Shown here: positions 17,629-27,920 of the stretch, piece by piece
Layout of the letters: each line of letters opens with the position of its first letter
How positions within the stretch are numbered: the first letter of the stretch is position 1
Assembly (NCBI RefSeq): GCF_030064125.1
Contig: NZ_CP125957.1
Coordinates: 3,658,001-3,722,000 of the forward strand
Reading direction: 5' to 3'
DNA: 64,000 nucleotides
Source of the DNA: Pseudomonas sp. G2-4
GTDB taxonomy: Bacteria > Pseudomonadota > Gammaproteobacteria > Pseudomonadales > Pseudomonadaceae
Made by a program: the position numbers and the translations under genes
Notes under the pieces: model-generated
The model's input: the letters and a program-made list of their open reading frames with translations, nothing else
Database searches by the model: none
Told to the model about the DNA's origin: nothing

Positions 17629-20229
17629 GTGCTTGAAGCCTACCGCAAACATATCGAAGAGCGTGCAGCACTGGGTATCGTTCCCCAGCCGCTTAACGCC
17701 GAACAAACCGCAGGCCTGATCGAGCTGCTGAAAAATCCTCCGGCTGGCGAAGAAGCTTTCCTCGTTGACCTGATCACCAATCGCGTTCCGCCTGGAGTCG
17801 ACGAAGCCGCCTACGTCAAGGCCGGTTTCCTGTCCGCCCTGGCCAAGGGCGAAGCCCAATCCCCTCTGCTGGACAAGAAGCGCGCCGTTGAACTGCTCGG
17901 CACCATGCAGGGCGGCTACAACATCGTGACCCTGGTGGAATTGCTGGACGACGCCGAGCTGGCGCCGGTAGCAGCCAAGGAACTCAAGCACACCCTGCTG
18001 ATGTTCGATGCCTTCCACGACGTGGCTGAAAAAGCCAAGAACGGCAACGTTCACGCCAAGGCCGTGTTGCAATCCTGGGCCGACGGCGAGTGGTTCAAGA
18101 ATCGCCCTGTGCTGGCCGACAAGATCAGCCTGCGGGTATTCAAAGTCACCGGCGAAACCAACACCGACGACCTGTCCCCTGCCCCTGATGCCTGGTCCCG
18201 CCCGGACATCCCGCTGCACGCCCTGGCCATGCTGAAAATGGCCCGCGACGGTATCGTGCCTGATGAACAAGGCAAGACCGGGCCGATGAAGCAGATCGAA
18301 GAGATGCGTGGCCAAGGCTTCCCGATCGCCTACGTCGGTGACGTAGTCGGTACTGGTTCGTCGCGTAAATCGGCGACCAACTCGGTGCTGTGGTTCTTCG
18401 GCGACGACGTTCCTTTCGTTCCGAACAAGCGCGCCGGCGGTTTCTGCTTCGGCAGCAAGATCGCCCCGATTTTCTACAACACCATGGAAGACGCCGGCGC
18501 CCTGCCGATCGAATTCGATGTGTCCAACATGCACATGGGCGACGTGATCGACCTGTACCCGCATGCTGGCAAAGTCTGCAAGCACGGTACCGATGAAGTC
18601 CTGACCACTTTCGAAATGAAGACCCCGGTCCTGTTGGACGAAGTCCGTGCCGGCGGCCGTATCCCACTGATCATTGGCCGTGGCCTGACCGAGAAGGCTC
18701 GCGCCGAACTGGGCCTGCCAGCGTTCGACCTGTTCAAGAAACCGGATGCCCCGATCGAAAGCACCAAGGGTTTCACCCTGGCGCAGAAAATGGTCGGTAA
18801 GGCCTGCGGTGTAGCGGGTGTGCGTCCAGGCACCTACTGCGAGCCGAAGATGACTACCGTCGGTTCCCAGGACACCACGGGGCCGATGACCCGTGATGAA
18901 CTGAAAGACCTGGCATGCCTGGGCTTCTCGGCCGATCTGGTGATGCAGTCGTTCTGCCACACCGCGGCTTATCCAAAGCCGATCGACGTGACCACCCACC
19001 ACACCCTGCCTGACTTCATCATGACCCGCGGCGGCGTTTCCCTGCGTCCGGGCGACGGCATCATCCACAGCTGGCTGAACCGCATGCTGCTGCCGGACAC
19101 CGTCGGTACCGGTGGCGACTCCCATACCCGTTTCCCAATGGGCATTTCGTTCCCTGCCGGTTCCGGTCTGGTCGCGTTCGCTGCAGCCACTGGCGTCATG
19201 CCGCTGGACATGCCGGAATCGATCCTGGTGCGCTTCAAAGGCAAGATGCAACCGGGTGTCACCCTCCGTGACCTGGTTCACGCCATTCCTTACTTCGCGA
19301 TTCAGGCTGGCTTGCTGACTGTCGAGAAGAAAGGCAAGAAGAACGCCTTCTCCGGCCGCATTCTGGAAATCGAAGGCCTGGACAACCTGAGCATCGAACA
19401 GGCTTTCGAGCTGTCCGACGCCTCTGCCGAGCGTTCGGCTGCCGGTTGCACCATCAAGCTGTCGAAAGAGTCGATTACCGAATACCTGCAATCGAACATC
19501 ACCCTGCTGCGCTGGATGATCGGCGAAGGCTACGGCGATGTGCGTACCCTGGAACGTCGCGCCCAAGCGATGGAAGCCTGGATCGCCAACCCTGAGCTGA
19601 TGGAAGCCGATGCTGACGCCGAATACGCCGAAGTCATCGAAATCGACCTAGCCGACATCAAGGAGCCTGTGCTCTGCGCCCCGAACGACCCGGACGACGC
19701 CCGTCTGCTCTCCAGCGTAGCTGGCGAGAAGATCGACGAAGTGTTCATCGGTTCGTGCATGACCAACATCGGTCACTTCCGCGCTGCCGGCAAGTTGCTG
19801 GAGCAGGTCAAGGGCCAGTTGCCAACCCGTCTGTGGCTGTCGCCGCCGACCAAGATGGACGCTCACCAGCTCACCGAAGAGGGCTACTACGGCATCTACG
19901 GCAAGGCCGGTGCACGGATGGAAATGCCAGGCTGCTCGTTGTGCATGGGTAACCAGGCACGCGTCGAGCCGAACGCCACCGTGGTGTCGACATCGACCCG
20001 TAACTTCCCGAACCGTCTGGGTGACGGCGCGAACGTCTACCTGGCTTCGGCTGAACTGGCGTCCGTTGCATCCATCCTGGGTCGCCTGCCGACCGTCGAG
20101 GAGTACATGGAATACGCCGGCAAGATCGACAGCATGGCAGCGGACGTGTACCGCTACCTGAGCTTCGACCAGATCGCCGAGTTCCGTGAAGCAGCTGCAA
20201 ACGCCAACATCCCGGTCGTCCAAGCCTAA
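17629..20229 (+). CDS. acnB: Aconitate hydratase B (bifunctional aconitase / 2-methylisocitrate dehydratase)
   Basis: 866-aa TCA-cycle enzyme. The GTG start at 17629 (then [15 protein letters not shown]) aligns with the AcnB N-terminus and has a GAGGG site; an upstream ATG would add a foreign N-terminal extension from the leader. The three cysteines that hold the [4Fe-4S] cluster are C710 ([10 protein letters not shown]), C769 and C772 (CSLCMGN), the same numbering as in E. coli AcnB. The N-terminal HEAT-like and swivelling domains precede the catalytic core, as is specific to the B-type enzyme. A terminator follows. In Pseudomonas, aconitases are known targets of iron-responsive PrrF RNAs; this was not tested here. 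Confidence 0.97.
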   Translation: MLEAYRKHIEERAALGIVPQPLNAEQTAGLIELLKNPPAGEEAFLVDLITNRVPPGVDEAAYVKAGFLSALAKGEAQSPLLDKKRAVELLGTMQGGYNIVTLVELLDDAELAPVAAKELKHTLLMFDAFHDVAEKAKNGNVHAKAVLQSWADGEWFKNRPVLADKISLRVFKVTGETNTDDLSPAPDAWSRPDIPLHALAMLKMARDGIVPDEQGKTGPMKQIEEMRGQGFPIAYVGDVVGTGSSRKSATNSVLWFFGDDVPFVPNKRAGGFCFGSKIAPIFYNTMEDAGALPIEFDVSNMHMGDVIDLYPHAGKVCKHGTDEVLTTFEMKTPVLLDEVRAGGRIPLIIGRGLTEKARAELGLPAFDLFKKPDAPIESTKGFTLAQKMVGKACGVAGVRPGTYCEPKMTTVGSQDTTGPMTRDELKDLACLGFSADLVMQSFCHTAAYPKPIDVTTHHTLPDFIMTRGGVSLRPGDGIIHSWLNRMLLPDTVGTGGDSHTRFPMGISFPAGSGLVAFAAATGVMPLDMPESILVRFKGKMQPGVTLRDLVHAIPYFAIQAGLLTVEKKGKKNAFSGRILEIEGLDNLSIEQAFELSDASAERSAAGCTIKLSKESITEYLQSNITLLRWMIGEGYGDVRTLERRAQAMEAWIANPELMEADADAEYAEVIEIDLADIKEPVLCAPNDPDDARLLSSVAGEKIDEVFIGSCMTNIGHFRAAGKLLEQVKGQLPTRLWLSPPTKMDAHQLTEEGYYGIYGKAGARMEMPGCSLCMGNQARVEPNATVVSTSTRNFPNRLGDGANVYLASAELASVASILGRLPTVEEYMEYAGKIDSMAADVYRYLSFDQIAEFREAAANANIPVVQA

Positions 20230-20246
20230 CGCTTCGACGCCCGACT

Positions 20247-20284
20247 AAAAACGCCGCCCTTCTTGCGAGGGGCGGCGTTTTTTT
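20247..20284 (+). terminator. Rho-independent terminator after acnB
   Basis: The arms AACGCCGCCC and GGGGCGGCGTT surround a TTCTTGCGA loop and are followed by a run of seven T. Confidence 0.92.
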
Positions 20285-20319
20285 ATGCCTGCTGCTTCGA
20301 TGCAAACCGAGCAACCGCT

Positions 20320-20478
20320 ATCGCGAGCAGGCTCGCTCCCACAGGAGATTGTGGTTGGATACAGGTTTGTGAACAGCCCGAAAACCATGTGGGAGCGAGC
20401 CTGCTCGCGAAGACGGCGGCACATTCAAAACCAATGCCAACTGAACCACCGCTATCGCGAGCAAGCCCGCTCCCACAA
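20320..20478. repeat. Cluster of three REP copies (GTGGGAGCGAGC type)
   Basis: Copies lie at about 20320-20343 (ATCGCGAGCAGGCTCGCTCC), 20389-20411 (GTGGGAGCGAGCCTGCTCGC) and 20454-20477 (ATCGCGAGCAAGCCCGCTCC), in alternating orientation. They fill the gap between acnB and the convergent permease gene. Confidence 0.85.
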
Positions 20479-20486
20479 GGGGATAG

Positions 20487-21767
20487 TCAGGCCATCAGGG
20501 AATAGACCAATGCCGTAATCGCCACCAAGCCCACCAACGCGACAAAGACATTGGACGCCTGGCCGCGATAGCGGGCCATGGCCGGGACTTTGCGGATGGC
20601 GTACATCGGCATCAGGAACAGGATCGCCGCGATGACCGGGCCGCCCAGGGTTTCGATCATGCCCAGGATGCTCGGGTTGAGCGTGGCGACGATCCAGCAC
20701 ACCACCAGCATGAACGCCGCCGTCAGGCGGTCCAGGGTCTTGGCTGCCGGGCGACGACCGCTCTTGGCGATCAGGCCCTTGAGGCCTTCGCTGGCGCCGA
20801 TGTAATGGCCGAGGAAGGATTTGGAGATCGCCACGAACGCAATCAACGGCGCAGCAAAGGCGATGGTCGGGTTGCTGAAATGGTTGGCCAGGTACGACAG
20901 GATCGACAGGTTCTGCGCCTTGGCCTCAGCCAGCTGCGCCGGGGACAGGGTCAGCACGCAGCTGAACACGAAAAACAGCACCATCACCACCATCAGCACG
21001 TGGGCGCGTGACAGGATCTGCGAACTGCGCGCCTCGGCGTTGGCACCGTAGCGACGCTTCTGGTCCACCGCAAACGCCGAGATGATCGGCGAGTGATTGA
21101 ACGAGAACACCATCACCGGAATCGCCAGCCACAGGGTGTGCAGCAGCGCCGAAGGCTCAGGCGGCGTGGACGCCGTGGTCAGGATGCCGCCGTTCCAGTG
21201 CGGGATCAGAAACACCGCCAGGAACAGCAGCGCAACGATAAACGGATAGACCATCAGGCTCATGGCCTTGACGATCGCCTGCTCGCCGCAACGCACCACC
21301 GCCAGCAGGCCCAGGATCAGCACCAGGGACAGCACCGCCCGAGGGGGTGGCTGGATATGCAGTTGATACTCCAGGAAGCTGCCCACGGTATTGGTCAGCG
21401 CCACGCTGTAGATCAGCAGGATCGGGAAAATCGCAAAGAAGTACAGCAAGGTGATCAACGCGCCGGCCTTGAGACCGAAATGCTCTTCCACCACCTCGGT
21501 GATATCCGCGCCGTCACGACCGGACAACACGAAGCGGGTCAGCCCCCGGTGTGCATAGAACGTCATGGGGAACGCCAGCACTGCCAGGATCAGCAGCGGC
21601 CAGAAACCACCCAGGCCCGCATTGATCGGTAAAAACAGCGTGCCTGCACCGATGGCGGTGCCAAACAGACCCAACATCCAGGTGGTGTCATGGCGACTCC
21701 ATTGGCCGAGGGTGGCGGGGGCTGTCGTTTCAAAGCGCTCTTCGACGCTGTTGGCCTGATCATTCAT
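20487..21767 (-). CDS. HAAAP-family serine/threonine permease (SdaC-like)
   Basis: 426-aa inner-membrane transporter of the hydroxy/aromatic amino acid permease family with about eleven hydrophobic helices. The family start motif MLGLFGTAIGAGTLFLPI is at about residues 31-48, and FSFNHSPIISAF lies mid-protein. The length matches E. coli SdaC (429 aa). The start at 21767 has a GGAG site 9 nt upstream; a longer frame would add an unrelated extension. No serine dehydratase is encoded nearby, so serine or threonine as substrate is a family-level inference. Confidence 0.88.
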   Translation of the reverse strand: MNDQANSVEERFETTAPATLGQWSRHDTTWMLGLFGTAIGAGTLFLPINAGLGGFWPLLILAVLAFPMTFYAHRGLTRFVLSGRDGADITEVVEEHFGLKAGALITLLYFFAIFPILLIYSVALTNTVGSFLEYQLHIQPPPRAVLSLVLILGLLAVVRCGEQAIVKAMSLMVYPFIVALLFLAVFLIPHWNGGILTTASTPPEPSALLHTLWLAIPVMVFSFNHSPIISAFAVDQKRRYGANAEARSSQILSRAHVLMVVMVLFFVFSCVLTLSPAQLAEAKAQNLSILSYLANHFSNPTIAFAAPLIAFVAISKSFLGHYIGASEGLKGLIAKSGRRPAAKTLDRLTAAFMLVVCWIVATLNPSILGMIETLGGPVIAAILFLMPMYAIRKVPAMARYRGQASNVFVALVGLVAITALVYSLMA

Positions 21768-22081
21768 CCGGTCGGATCTCCGTTTTCCGGTCACATGCAC
21801 CCGGCCGGGACGAGTCGGAAAAACCCGACAGGCAGCGCCCTGGCCGAAACAGGGGCGCGATTGTCCGGGATTAACGAGCAGAAGCAAAGACTTAGCTGAG
21901 GAGTGGTGGTGCGGATCAGAGCACTGCAGTAGAAGTTGTCGCTGCATTAACGGTGAGACCGGGCTTGCTCGCGAAAGCGACACTGAACAGCAAATGCACA
22001 TAAAAAGCCTGAGCCCCCTGCCCTCGGCTCCTACAATCAGGTTGAATACTGAAATCAACCCAGCGCCCACAGGAGCACAGC
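21768..22081. other. Divergent intergenic region (314 nt)
   Basis: It separates the permease and the dehydrogenase genes, which are transcribed away from each other. It holds a partial REP-like core (GCTTGCTCGCGAAAGC, about 21963-21978) and a TACAAT -10-like hexamer at 22032-22037 reading toward the dehydrogenase, without a good -35. An AGGAG site lies just before the dehydrogenase start. Nothing else was recognised. Confidence 0.5.
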
Positions 22082-23035
22082 ATGACCGCAACCGTTCTGG
22101 TACTGGTTGAAACCGTCAATGAATACCTGCCGATTCTTGAGCGGCAGGGCTATCACCTGGAATTGGCGCCAACGCCTGCCGAACGCAAGACGGCGATTTT
22201 CGAACACGGTGAGCGGTTCAGCGCGGTGCTGACGCGGGGTCCCCTGGGGCTGACGGCTGAAGAAATTGCCGCCCTGCCCAACCTGCGGATCATCTGCGTG
22301 ATCGGCGCCGGGTACGAACAGGTGGACCTGCAGGCCGCCAGTAACCGCGGCATCGCAGTGACCAACGGCGCCGGGGTCAATGCCTCATCAGTGGCCGACC
22401 ATGCCATGGCGTTGCTGCTGGGGCTGGTGCGCGACATTCCCCGCTCCGATGCGGCGCTGCGCCGGGGCGAATGGCCAAGAGGCACACGTCCTTCCTTGGC
22501 CGGCAAACGCCTGGGCATATTAGGCCTGGGCGCGGTGGGCATGGCGGTTGCCAAACGGGCCGCGCTCGGCTTCGACATGAGCGTCAGCTACCATAATCGC
22601 CGGGTGCGCAACGACGTGCCCTACACCTTCTGCGCCACCCCCACCGAGCTGGCCCGGGTCTCGGACTTCCTGATCATCGCTACGCCCGGGGGCCTGGACA
22701 CCCGGCAGTTGATCACCAAACAAGCCCTCGACGCCCTGGGCCCCAAAGGTTTTTTGGTGAACATTGCCCGGGCCAGCGTGGTCGCGACCAGCGACCTGAT
22801 CAGCGCATTGGAACAACGACGAATCGCCGGCGCAGCCCTGGATGTGTTCGATCACGAGCCCGAAGTACCTGAGGCGCTGAAGAACCTGCCCAACGTCGTC
22901 CTCACGCCCCATGTGGCCGGCCTGTCGCCGGAAGCGACCCGCAGCACGGTGGAGCTGGTGGGCCAGAACCTCTCGGCGTTTTTTTCCGGCAAGCCGCTGC
23001 TCACGCCAGTGCCGTTACCCGATGCCTGGGACTAA
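22082..23035 (+). CDS. D-2-hydroxyacid dehydrogenase (NAD(P)-dependent)
   Basis: 317-aa member of the D-isomer-specific 2-hydroxyacid dehydrogenase family, which includes glyoxylate/hydroxypyruvate reductases. The Rossmann motif GLGAVGMAV is at about residues 148-156. The catalytic arginine lies in NIARASVV, the glutamate in DHEPEVP and the histidine in TPHVAG. The substrate cannot be told from sequence. Its last 4 nt overlap the end of tssA, which runs the other way, so this gene marks the boundary of the type VI secretion locus. Confidence 0.92.
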   Translation: MTATVLVLVETVNEYLPILERQGYHLELAPTPAERKTAIFEHGERFSAVLTRGPLGLTAEEIAALPNLRIICVIGAGYEQVDLQAASNRGIAVTNGAGVNASSVADHAMALLLGLVRDIPRSDAALRRGEWPRGTRPSLAGKRLGILGLGAVGMAVAKRAALGFDMSVSYHNRRVRNDVPYTFCATPTELARVSDFLIIATPGGLDTRQLITKQALDALGPKGFLVNIARASVVATSDLISALEQRRIAGAALDVFDHEPEVPEALKNLPNVVLTPHVAGLSPEATRSTVELVGQNLSAFFSGKPLLTPVPLPDAWD

Positions 23036-24111
23036 AGAACCCCTAGCAACGTCCACAACCGCCGGGATTCGGCATCGGCACTGATCAGTTCGCCCAACAA
23101 CTCGCTCAACGGTTTGTTGCCCCACTCCACACCGCGCCGGATCAGGTAAGGCACGGGGCTGTGGGGTTCGGTGCGGGCGAGGTAACCGGCGATGACCAGC
23201 AGCTGTCGATAGGCTTCTTCGCGGCTGGCCGGTTCTTGAAAGACTTGGGCCGATGCAGCCTGCGGCGCAGAAGTCGGCGTCACCGCAGGGGCATTTTGCA
23301 CCGGCACAACAGTAGGTTGCTGCGGATTCATCGCGATGAACTCCTCTACCAAGGTCAGCAAGGCCTGTATCACGTCCTGCAAGGATCTGTAGCCCGGGGC
23401 CTGGTTGCCCAGGTAAGCGTCGCTCCAGGCTTCGAGCCGTTGCAGATGTTGCAGGCTCAACATCAAGCTGCCCTGGTGGTGCAACCAGAACGACAGCGGC
23501 GTGGAGCGAATCAGTTCGCTGAGTTTCTTTTGATCATTGCGCGCCGCTTCGGCCGAGGCCTTGGCGTTCTTGCTGTCGTTGCCCAGCACTTGCTGGCGCT
23601 GCAGACGTTGCCAGTCATCCAGGCAAAAACCGGCGAAAGCCTGGTCCCGACCGTCGAACAACGGCACCCGCGTCAGCAGCACTTCGCTGTAGCGGCGGGC
23701 CAGCCACTCCAGCGGAATCACCCGCCACGACTGGTCGCCCTCTTCGGCCTGGGGATGCAACTGCTCGGAGTAGCGTTCGCACAGGCCCGCCACCAAGGCC
23801 AGGCTGCCCGGCAAGCCTTCCAGCCCCGCCAGGTGCAACCACGCCTCCCCCAGCCAGGCACTGATCATCAAGTCCTTGCTGCGCGTGAGTAACAGCGTGG
23901 TGGCGAGTTTTTCCAGGTCCGGCCATTGGGCGCGCTTGATCGAAGACTGCCACACGCCGGTGGGCAGGCTGGTGTCGTCCTCACGGCGCAACTCGCGCAG
24001 CAGGTCATATTCCGGTTCGTAGCGCAGGTCCTGGCCGCAGGGCGATTCGACGCTGAGCGGTTCGAGCAGCTGGCTGACCCGGTCGGGCAAGGGGGATATC
24101 GACAAGCTCAC
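23032..24111 (-). CDS. tssA: Type VI secretion protein TssA
   Basis: 359-aa protein with an ImpA_N domain (about residues 10-130, containing SVESPCGQDLRYEPEY and a WLAR motif downstream). It then has an Ala/Pro/Gln-rich linker at about 265-290 and a short C-terminal block (SPVPYLIRRGVEWGNKPLSELL) typical of short TssA proteins. TssA caps or primes growth of the contractile sheath at the baseplate. The GTG start overlaps the tssM stop (GTGA) and has a GAGGAAGG site. It is last in the minus-strand operon. Confidence 0.92.
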   Translation of the reverse strand: MSLSISPLPDRVSQLLEPLSVESPCGQDLRYEPEYDLLRELRREDDTSLPTGVWQSSIKRAQWPDLEKLATTLLLTRSKDLMISAWLGEAWLHLAGLEGLPGSLALVAGLCERYSEQLHPQAEEGDQSWRVIPLEWLARRYSEVLLTRVPLFDGRDQAFAGFCLDDWQRLQRQQVLGNDSKNAKASAEAARNDQKKLSELIRSTPLSFWLHHQGSLMLSLQHLQRLEAWSDAYLGNQAPGYRSLQDVIQALLTLVEEFIAMNPQQPTVVPVQNAPAVTPTSAPQAASAQVFQEPASREEAYRQLLVIAGYLARTEPHSPVPYLIRRGVEWGNKPLSELLGELISADAESRRLWTLLGVL

Positions 24112-27100
24112 AGGCCTTCCTCACGGGTGGCGATGGCGGGACTCGATGAAGTCGCCATGAACGGTGAACGGGGTGCCCGCGTCGGCAACGGCGGGATCGA
24201 CAGGGGCAGCTTCGAACCCTGGCTCATCAACGACAGGCGCACGAACATCAACGTTTGCTGCGCCGTGCTGGCCTGGACCTGGGCCGTCACCGGCAATTGC
24301 AGGGTCAGCGGAAAATCGGTGTAGTCGATGTTGGGTTGGCGTTGCGTCGACACCAACGAACGCATCAGCCGTAGCAACGACCAGGGCCCCTGATACTCCC
24401 AGCCGGCTTCAAGGTCGCGCACCACCAGGTTCGGTTGCAAGGGGTCGTTGACCGGCCGCTGGTAACCATTGCGAGCCCAGCGCAAGGTCAAGCGCACGGG
24501 CTGCCCGACCATCCAGCGCAGGTTCTGCTGGGCTGCACCGGGGTAGCTGACCTGCTGGTTGCCGGCGTTCAAGCCCCAGGCAATCACTTGGTCGGCGCCA
24601 CGTTCTTCCTCTCGGTCGGTACGCCAGCGCACGTCCATTTCCACACCGAGAATGCCGCTCTTGTCCCGCACGAACAGCGGCCCGAGCCACGTGCCGGCCT
24701 GTTTCAAACGGTTGAGGAAATCTTCGGCCGCCAGCCGCTCCGGTGTCTGGCTCAGCGTCAGCCCGGCCTGGGCCAAGGGCAAGCGTGTGTCGATCAACTC
24801 CAGCAGGTGCTGCACGCGCGCCGGGTCGGCATCGCTGGCCCGCACATCCTGGGAAAACGGAAAGCGTCCGGCCAGGTACTGATTGAAGTAGTTGGCCAAG
24901 TCATTCCAGGCCATTGCCGCCTGGTTCTGTTGCAGGTACAGGCAACGTTGCAAGGCGCTCTGTTGCAACGCGACCGTGCGCTGGGCCAGGTCACCACGCC
25001 CGACGGACAGGCTGGAGGTGCGCAGGATCTGCGCGCAAGACGTGGTGTCCATCTCGATGAAATCCCGGCTCACCAGTTGTTCCAACTGGGCTGCGGAACT
25101 GGCCGGGTTCTGGTTCTTGTACTTGAGCAACTCATCGTTGAGGGCCATGAACCGCGCCACCTGGTCGTGCTCCAGGCCCGACAGGTTGTCCTGCTGGACG
25201 ATCAGCCATTCCAAGGCCGGCATGCGTTGCTCGGCGATCTGCAACATGGCGCCAAATTGCTGGTTCAGGTTCAGCTTCAGATCTTGGGGGTCGCTGGCGC
25301 CGTACAGCTGCAAGCCGAAGTTTTTCGAACCGTCCCAACGCTGGACATCGGCCCGCTGGCTGAACAGCGGCTGGGCATCGATTTCGTCCAGGCCGCTCTT
25401 GATCTGCGCCAATGCACGGCGATTGAGCAGGCGCTGGAAACGCACGGCCAGATCACTACGGTGCACGTCCATGAAGGCTTTTTGCAGCGCAACGGCCTGG
25501 GACGTTTGCACATTGAAGCCCATGCCCGGCAACTGCTCGTCGCTCTCATTGAGGCTTAGCCACATGGCTTGCGCCGCCGCCCCTTCAGCGGCCTGCATCA
25601 ATGCGTCACGGTAATCCGGCGGGATGCGCGGCAACTCTTCGTTGGCGTAACTCTTATAGCTGGCGAAGTAGTTCAGGGCGCCACTGAAATCATCGCTGCC
25701 GTCGCCCTGTCCATTGCTGCCCGACGGATCCTTCTGCAACGCCAGTGCCACGAAATCACGCTTGAACAGGGCTTGCACCGCGCCGTCCAGCGCCGTGACA
25801 TGCTCTTGCAACACCAGCAAGCCACTGCCCTGCTGCACCAGCAGATTGTCCCGGGAACCGGACTGCACGATCCACTGGTCCCTGAAGCTCTGCTGCAGCT
25901 TCGCCGCCTGGCTCTCCAGGTCCTGTTCGATATCCGGCCCCAGCAATGAACTGTGGCTGACCTTGTCCATCATCTGGGTGTAACCGGGCACCAGGTCCTG
26001 GCCCTTGCCCCGCCCCCAGGCCGAATTGGTCAGGCTGACCAGCGTCTGCAAATCATCGATCAGCGCCATCAGGTCTTCGAGTTCACTCAGGGAGTTTCCA
26101 CTGCCCGCCTCCAGGCGTTGCAGATGCAGCTTGAGATAGCCGGCCTGGCGCACGAAGTTGTCCGCCAGGAAATAATGATCGAGCCAGCGCTGCATCAGGC
26201 CGGTGAAGTTATCGGAGATCACCGGGCGCGCAGCATTCAGGTCCAGTCCTTGCAGATCGGTGTTTTGCGAATCGAACAGCACGCGGTTGTAGAACCGTGC
26301 CCGACTCAAGGTGCCGGTGTTGAGGCTCAGCGACAAGGCGTTGTTACTCAGTTGCACCAGCTCGTCCAGCGGCGCCTTGGGGTTGTTCACCGCCTGGCTG
26401 AACATCTGGTTGTGCTGCTCCAGGCGCACGGCGAGCTCCACCAACTGCTTGGCCTTCACGTAGCTCTGCCATTGCGCCGGGTCTTCGCTTTCCACATTGC
26501 CGCGGCGCTCGGTGTTGCGGATGGACTTGAGTTGGTCCAGGTCCGACTCCAGCAGGTCACGCAGGGGCAGTACCCAGTGGTGCCGCGCGGTCAGGCGCAA
26601 GCCCTCCTCCAGTTGCGTGTCCACGGAGGAGAACCACGAAGTGGGAAACACCACCGAGACAAAACGCCAGCGCGGGGCTTTTTCCAGCACGTTCCAGTAG
26701 TTCTGCACATTGTGCCGGGTCAGCTCCAGTTGCGGCTCGTCAGGATCGACCGCGAGATGGTTCTTATGGGCACTGAGGACCAGTCGCGAGAGCCCCTCGG
26801 CCTCCTCCACCGAGTCGTGCCAGACCCACAACATGCCCCCTAGCCAGACCAGCCCGATTACCAGCGCCACCGCACCTGCCAGCCGATGCCAGCGCAGGCG
26901 CAAGCGCAGCAGACGCGGCACAGGCTGGGCCAGGCCACGTTCAGCCATCAGCCGTCGTGCCCACAACTGGCGGGCGAACACCGTTTGCCGCAAGCCGCTG
27001 TCGGTGGCGGCGAACCCGTCCACACTGACTGCCGGCGCCTGGCTGGCGGTGAAATACACGCCACGAAAACGCGGCGCTTCGCCTTGGGCATTGCCCTGGA

Positions 27101-27920
27101 ACACCGGCTCCAGGAGGATCTGCAAGGCCCGCCGCAAGCCTTCGAAGCGCTCGGGCAAACCGTAAAGATCGGTGCTCAGGTGGCCCGCCAGCGCACCCAT
27201 TTCAATGATCGATTGCGACAGCGCGGCGTTGACCTGATCCAGCGCCTGATCACTCCACTGCGATTGCCATGCCGCATCAGGCAGGTAAGGCGAGGACCAG
27301 CCCAATGTCGATTCCCGGGCCTCGGCGGGCAGTGCGCTGACCAGTTCCTGGAACCCGGGCAGCTCCTCCATCCCGGTGATTACTACGTACACCGGCAGGC
27401 TGAGACCAAACCGCTGCAGAAGGTCGATAAAACAACGCCGGACCTTGAGGCTCAACTCGGTGGTGTGTTCGATGTCGTCGAGCTTGCCGAACGGGACGGT
27501 CCAGATCACCGCGTCCAGCGGCCGCTTGCTGCGCAACCGCAAGATCAGCCCCAACAAACGCCACCAGTTGCCCCGCTGCCGGTTCATGCCTTCATCCGGC
27601 AGGAACAACGCCTGGGGCACCACCAGCACCGCGCCTTCGGCGTCCGACCACCAGCGCCCAAACCAGGCGGCCTTATCCGTCGGTTGCAAACGCCACTGGC
27701 TGCACAGCTGCGCGCCGTCCGTTTCATTGCCGAGCATCATCAGCCAGGGCATCTGGTAACGGTCGCGGGTGCCCTGCTCCTGTTCCATGTGGCGCACCGC
27801 GCCATAGAAACTGCGGATCGCCGCGCCACCCTGGGTCCGCAGCCACCAGATCAAGGCCGCGAGCAACAGCACCAGGACGATGGCGAGCAGCACCAGGGCG
27901 ATGATGCTCAAGGGGCTCAT
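24108..27920 (-). CDS. tssM: Type VI secretion membrane-complex protein TssM (IcmF-like), nucleotide motifs degenerate
   Basis: 1270-aa inner-membrane protein that spans to the periplasm and, with TssL and TssJ, forms the envelope channel. Two N-terminal helices are at about 4-26, a third is at about 345-365, and the long periplasmic region follows. Where many TssM proteins have a Walker A (GxxGxGKT), this one reads MLGNETDGAQLCSQ. The usual DTAG-like motif is VVPQALF and the usual TKxD is TGMEEL. NTP binding therefore looks lost. The start overlaps the tssL stop by 4 nt. Confidence 0.94.
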   Translation of the reverse strand: MSPLSIIALVLLAIVLVLLLAALIWWLRTQGGAAIRSFYGAVRHMEQEQGTRDRYQMPWLMMLGNETDGAQLCSQWRLQPTDKAAWFGRWWSDAEGAVLVVPQALFLPDEGMNRQRGNWWRLLGLILRLRSKRPLDAVIWTVPFGKLDDIEHTTELSLKVRRCFIDLLQRFGLSLPVYVVITGMEELPGFQELVSALPAEARESTLGWSSPYLPDAAWQSQWSDQALDQVNAALSQSIIEMGALAGHLSTDLYGLPERFEGLRRALQILLEPVFQGNAQGEAPRFRGVYFTASQAPAVSVDGFAATDSGLRQTVFARQLWARRLMAERGLAQPVPRLLRLRLRWHRLAGAVALVIGLVWLGGMLWVWHDSVEEAEGLSRLVLSAHKNHLAVDPDEPQLELTRHNVQNYWNVLEKAPRWRFVSVVFPTSWFSSVDTQLEEGLRLTARHHWVLPLRDLLESDLDQLKSIRNTERRGNVESEDPAQWQSYVKAKQLVELAVRLEQHNQMFSQAVNNPKAPLDELVQLSNNALSLSLNTGTLSRARFYNRVLFDSQNTDLQGLDLNAARPVISDNFTGLMQRWLDHYFLADNFVRQAGYLKLHLQRLEAGSGNSLSELEDLMALIDDLQTLVSLTNSAWGRGKGQDLVPGYTQMMDKVSHSSLLGPDIEQDLESQAAKLQQSFRDQWIVQSGSRDNLLVQQGSGLLVLQEHVTALDGAVQALFKRDFVALALQKDPSGSNGQGDGSDDFSGALNYFASYKSYANEELPRIPPDYRDALMQAAEGAAAQAMWLSLNESDEQLPGMGFNVQTSQAVALQKAFMDVHRSDLAVRFQRLLNRRALAQIKSGLDEIDAQPLFSQRADVQRWDGSKNFGLQLYGASDPQDLKLNLNQQFGAMLQIAEQRMPALEWLIVQQDNLSGLEHDQVARFMALNDELLKYKNQNPASSAAQLEQLVSRDFIEMDTTSCAQILRTSSLSVGRGDLAQRTVALQQSALQRCLYLQQNQAAMAWNDLANYFNQYLAGRFPFSQDVRASDADPARVQHLLELIDTRLPLAQAGLTLSQTPERLAAEDFLNRLKQAGTWLGPLFVRDKSGILGVEMDVRWRTDREEERGADQVIAWGLNAGNQQVSYPGAAQQNLRWMVGQPVRLTLRWARNGYQRPVNDPLQPNLVVRDLEAGWEYQGPWSLLRLMRSLVSTQRQPNIDYTDFPLTLQLPVTAQVQASTAQQTLMFVRLSLMSQGSKLPLSIPPLPTRAPRSPFMATSSSPAIATREEGL

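Noticed and set aside
17415..17636. Leader peptide of about 73 residues before acnB
   Set aside because: It would start at TTG inside the hairpin with no ribosome-binding site, and its residues reflect the structured leader.
17464..19566. A 700-codon open frame antisense to acnB, and similar long antisense frames opposite yejA/yejB, yejF, clpV and shaA
   Set aside because: In high-GC genes the opposite strand often stays open. These frames have no ribosome-binding sites, show biased residue content (His/Gln/Arg/Asp runs), and lie over well recognised genes.
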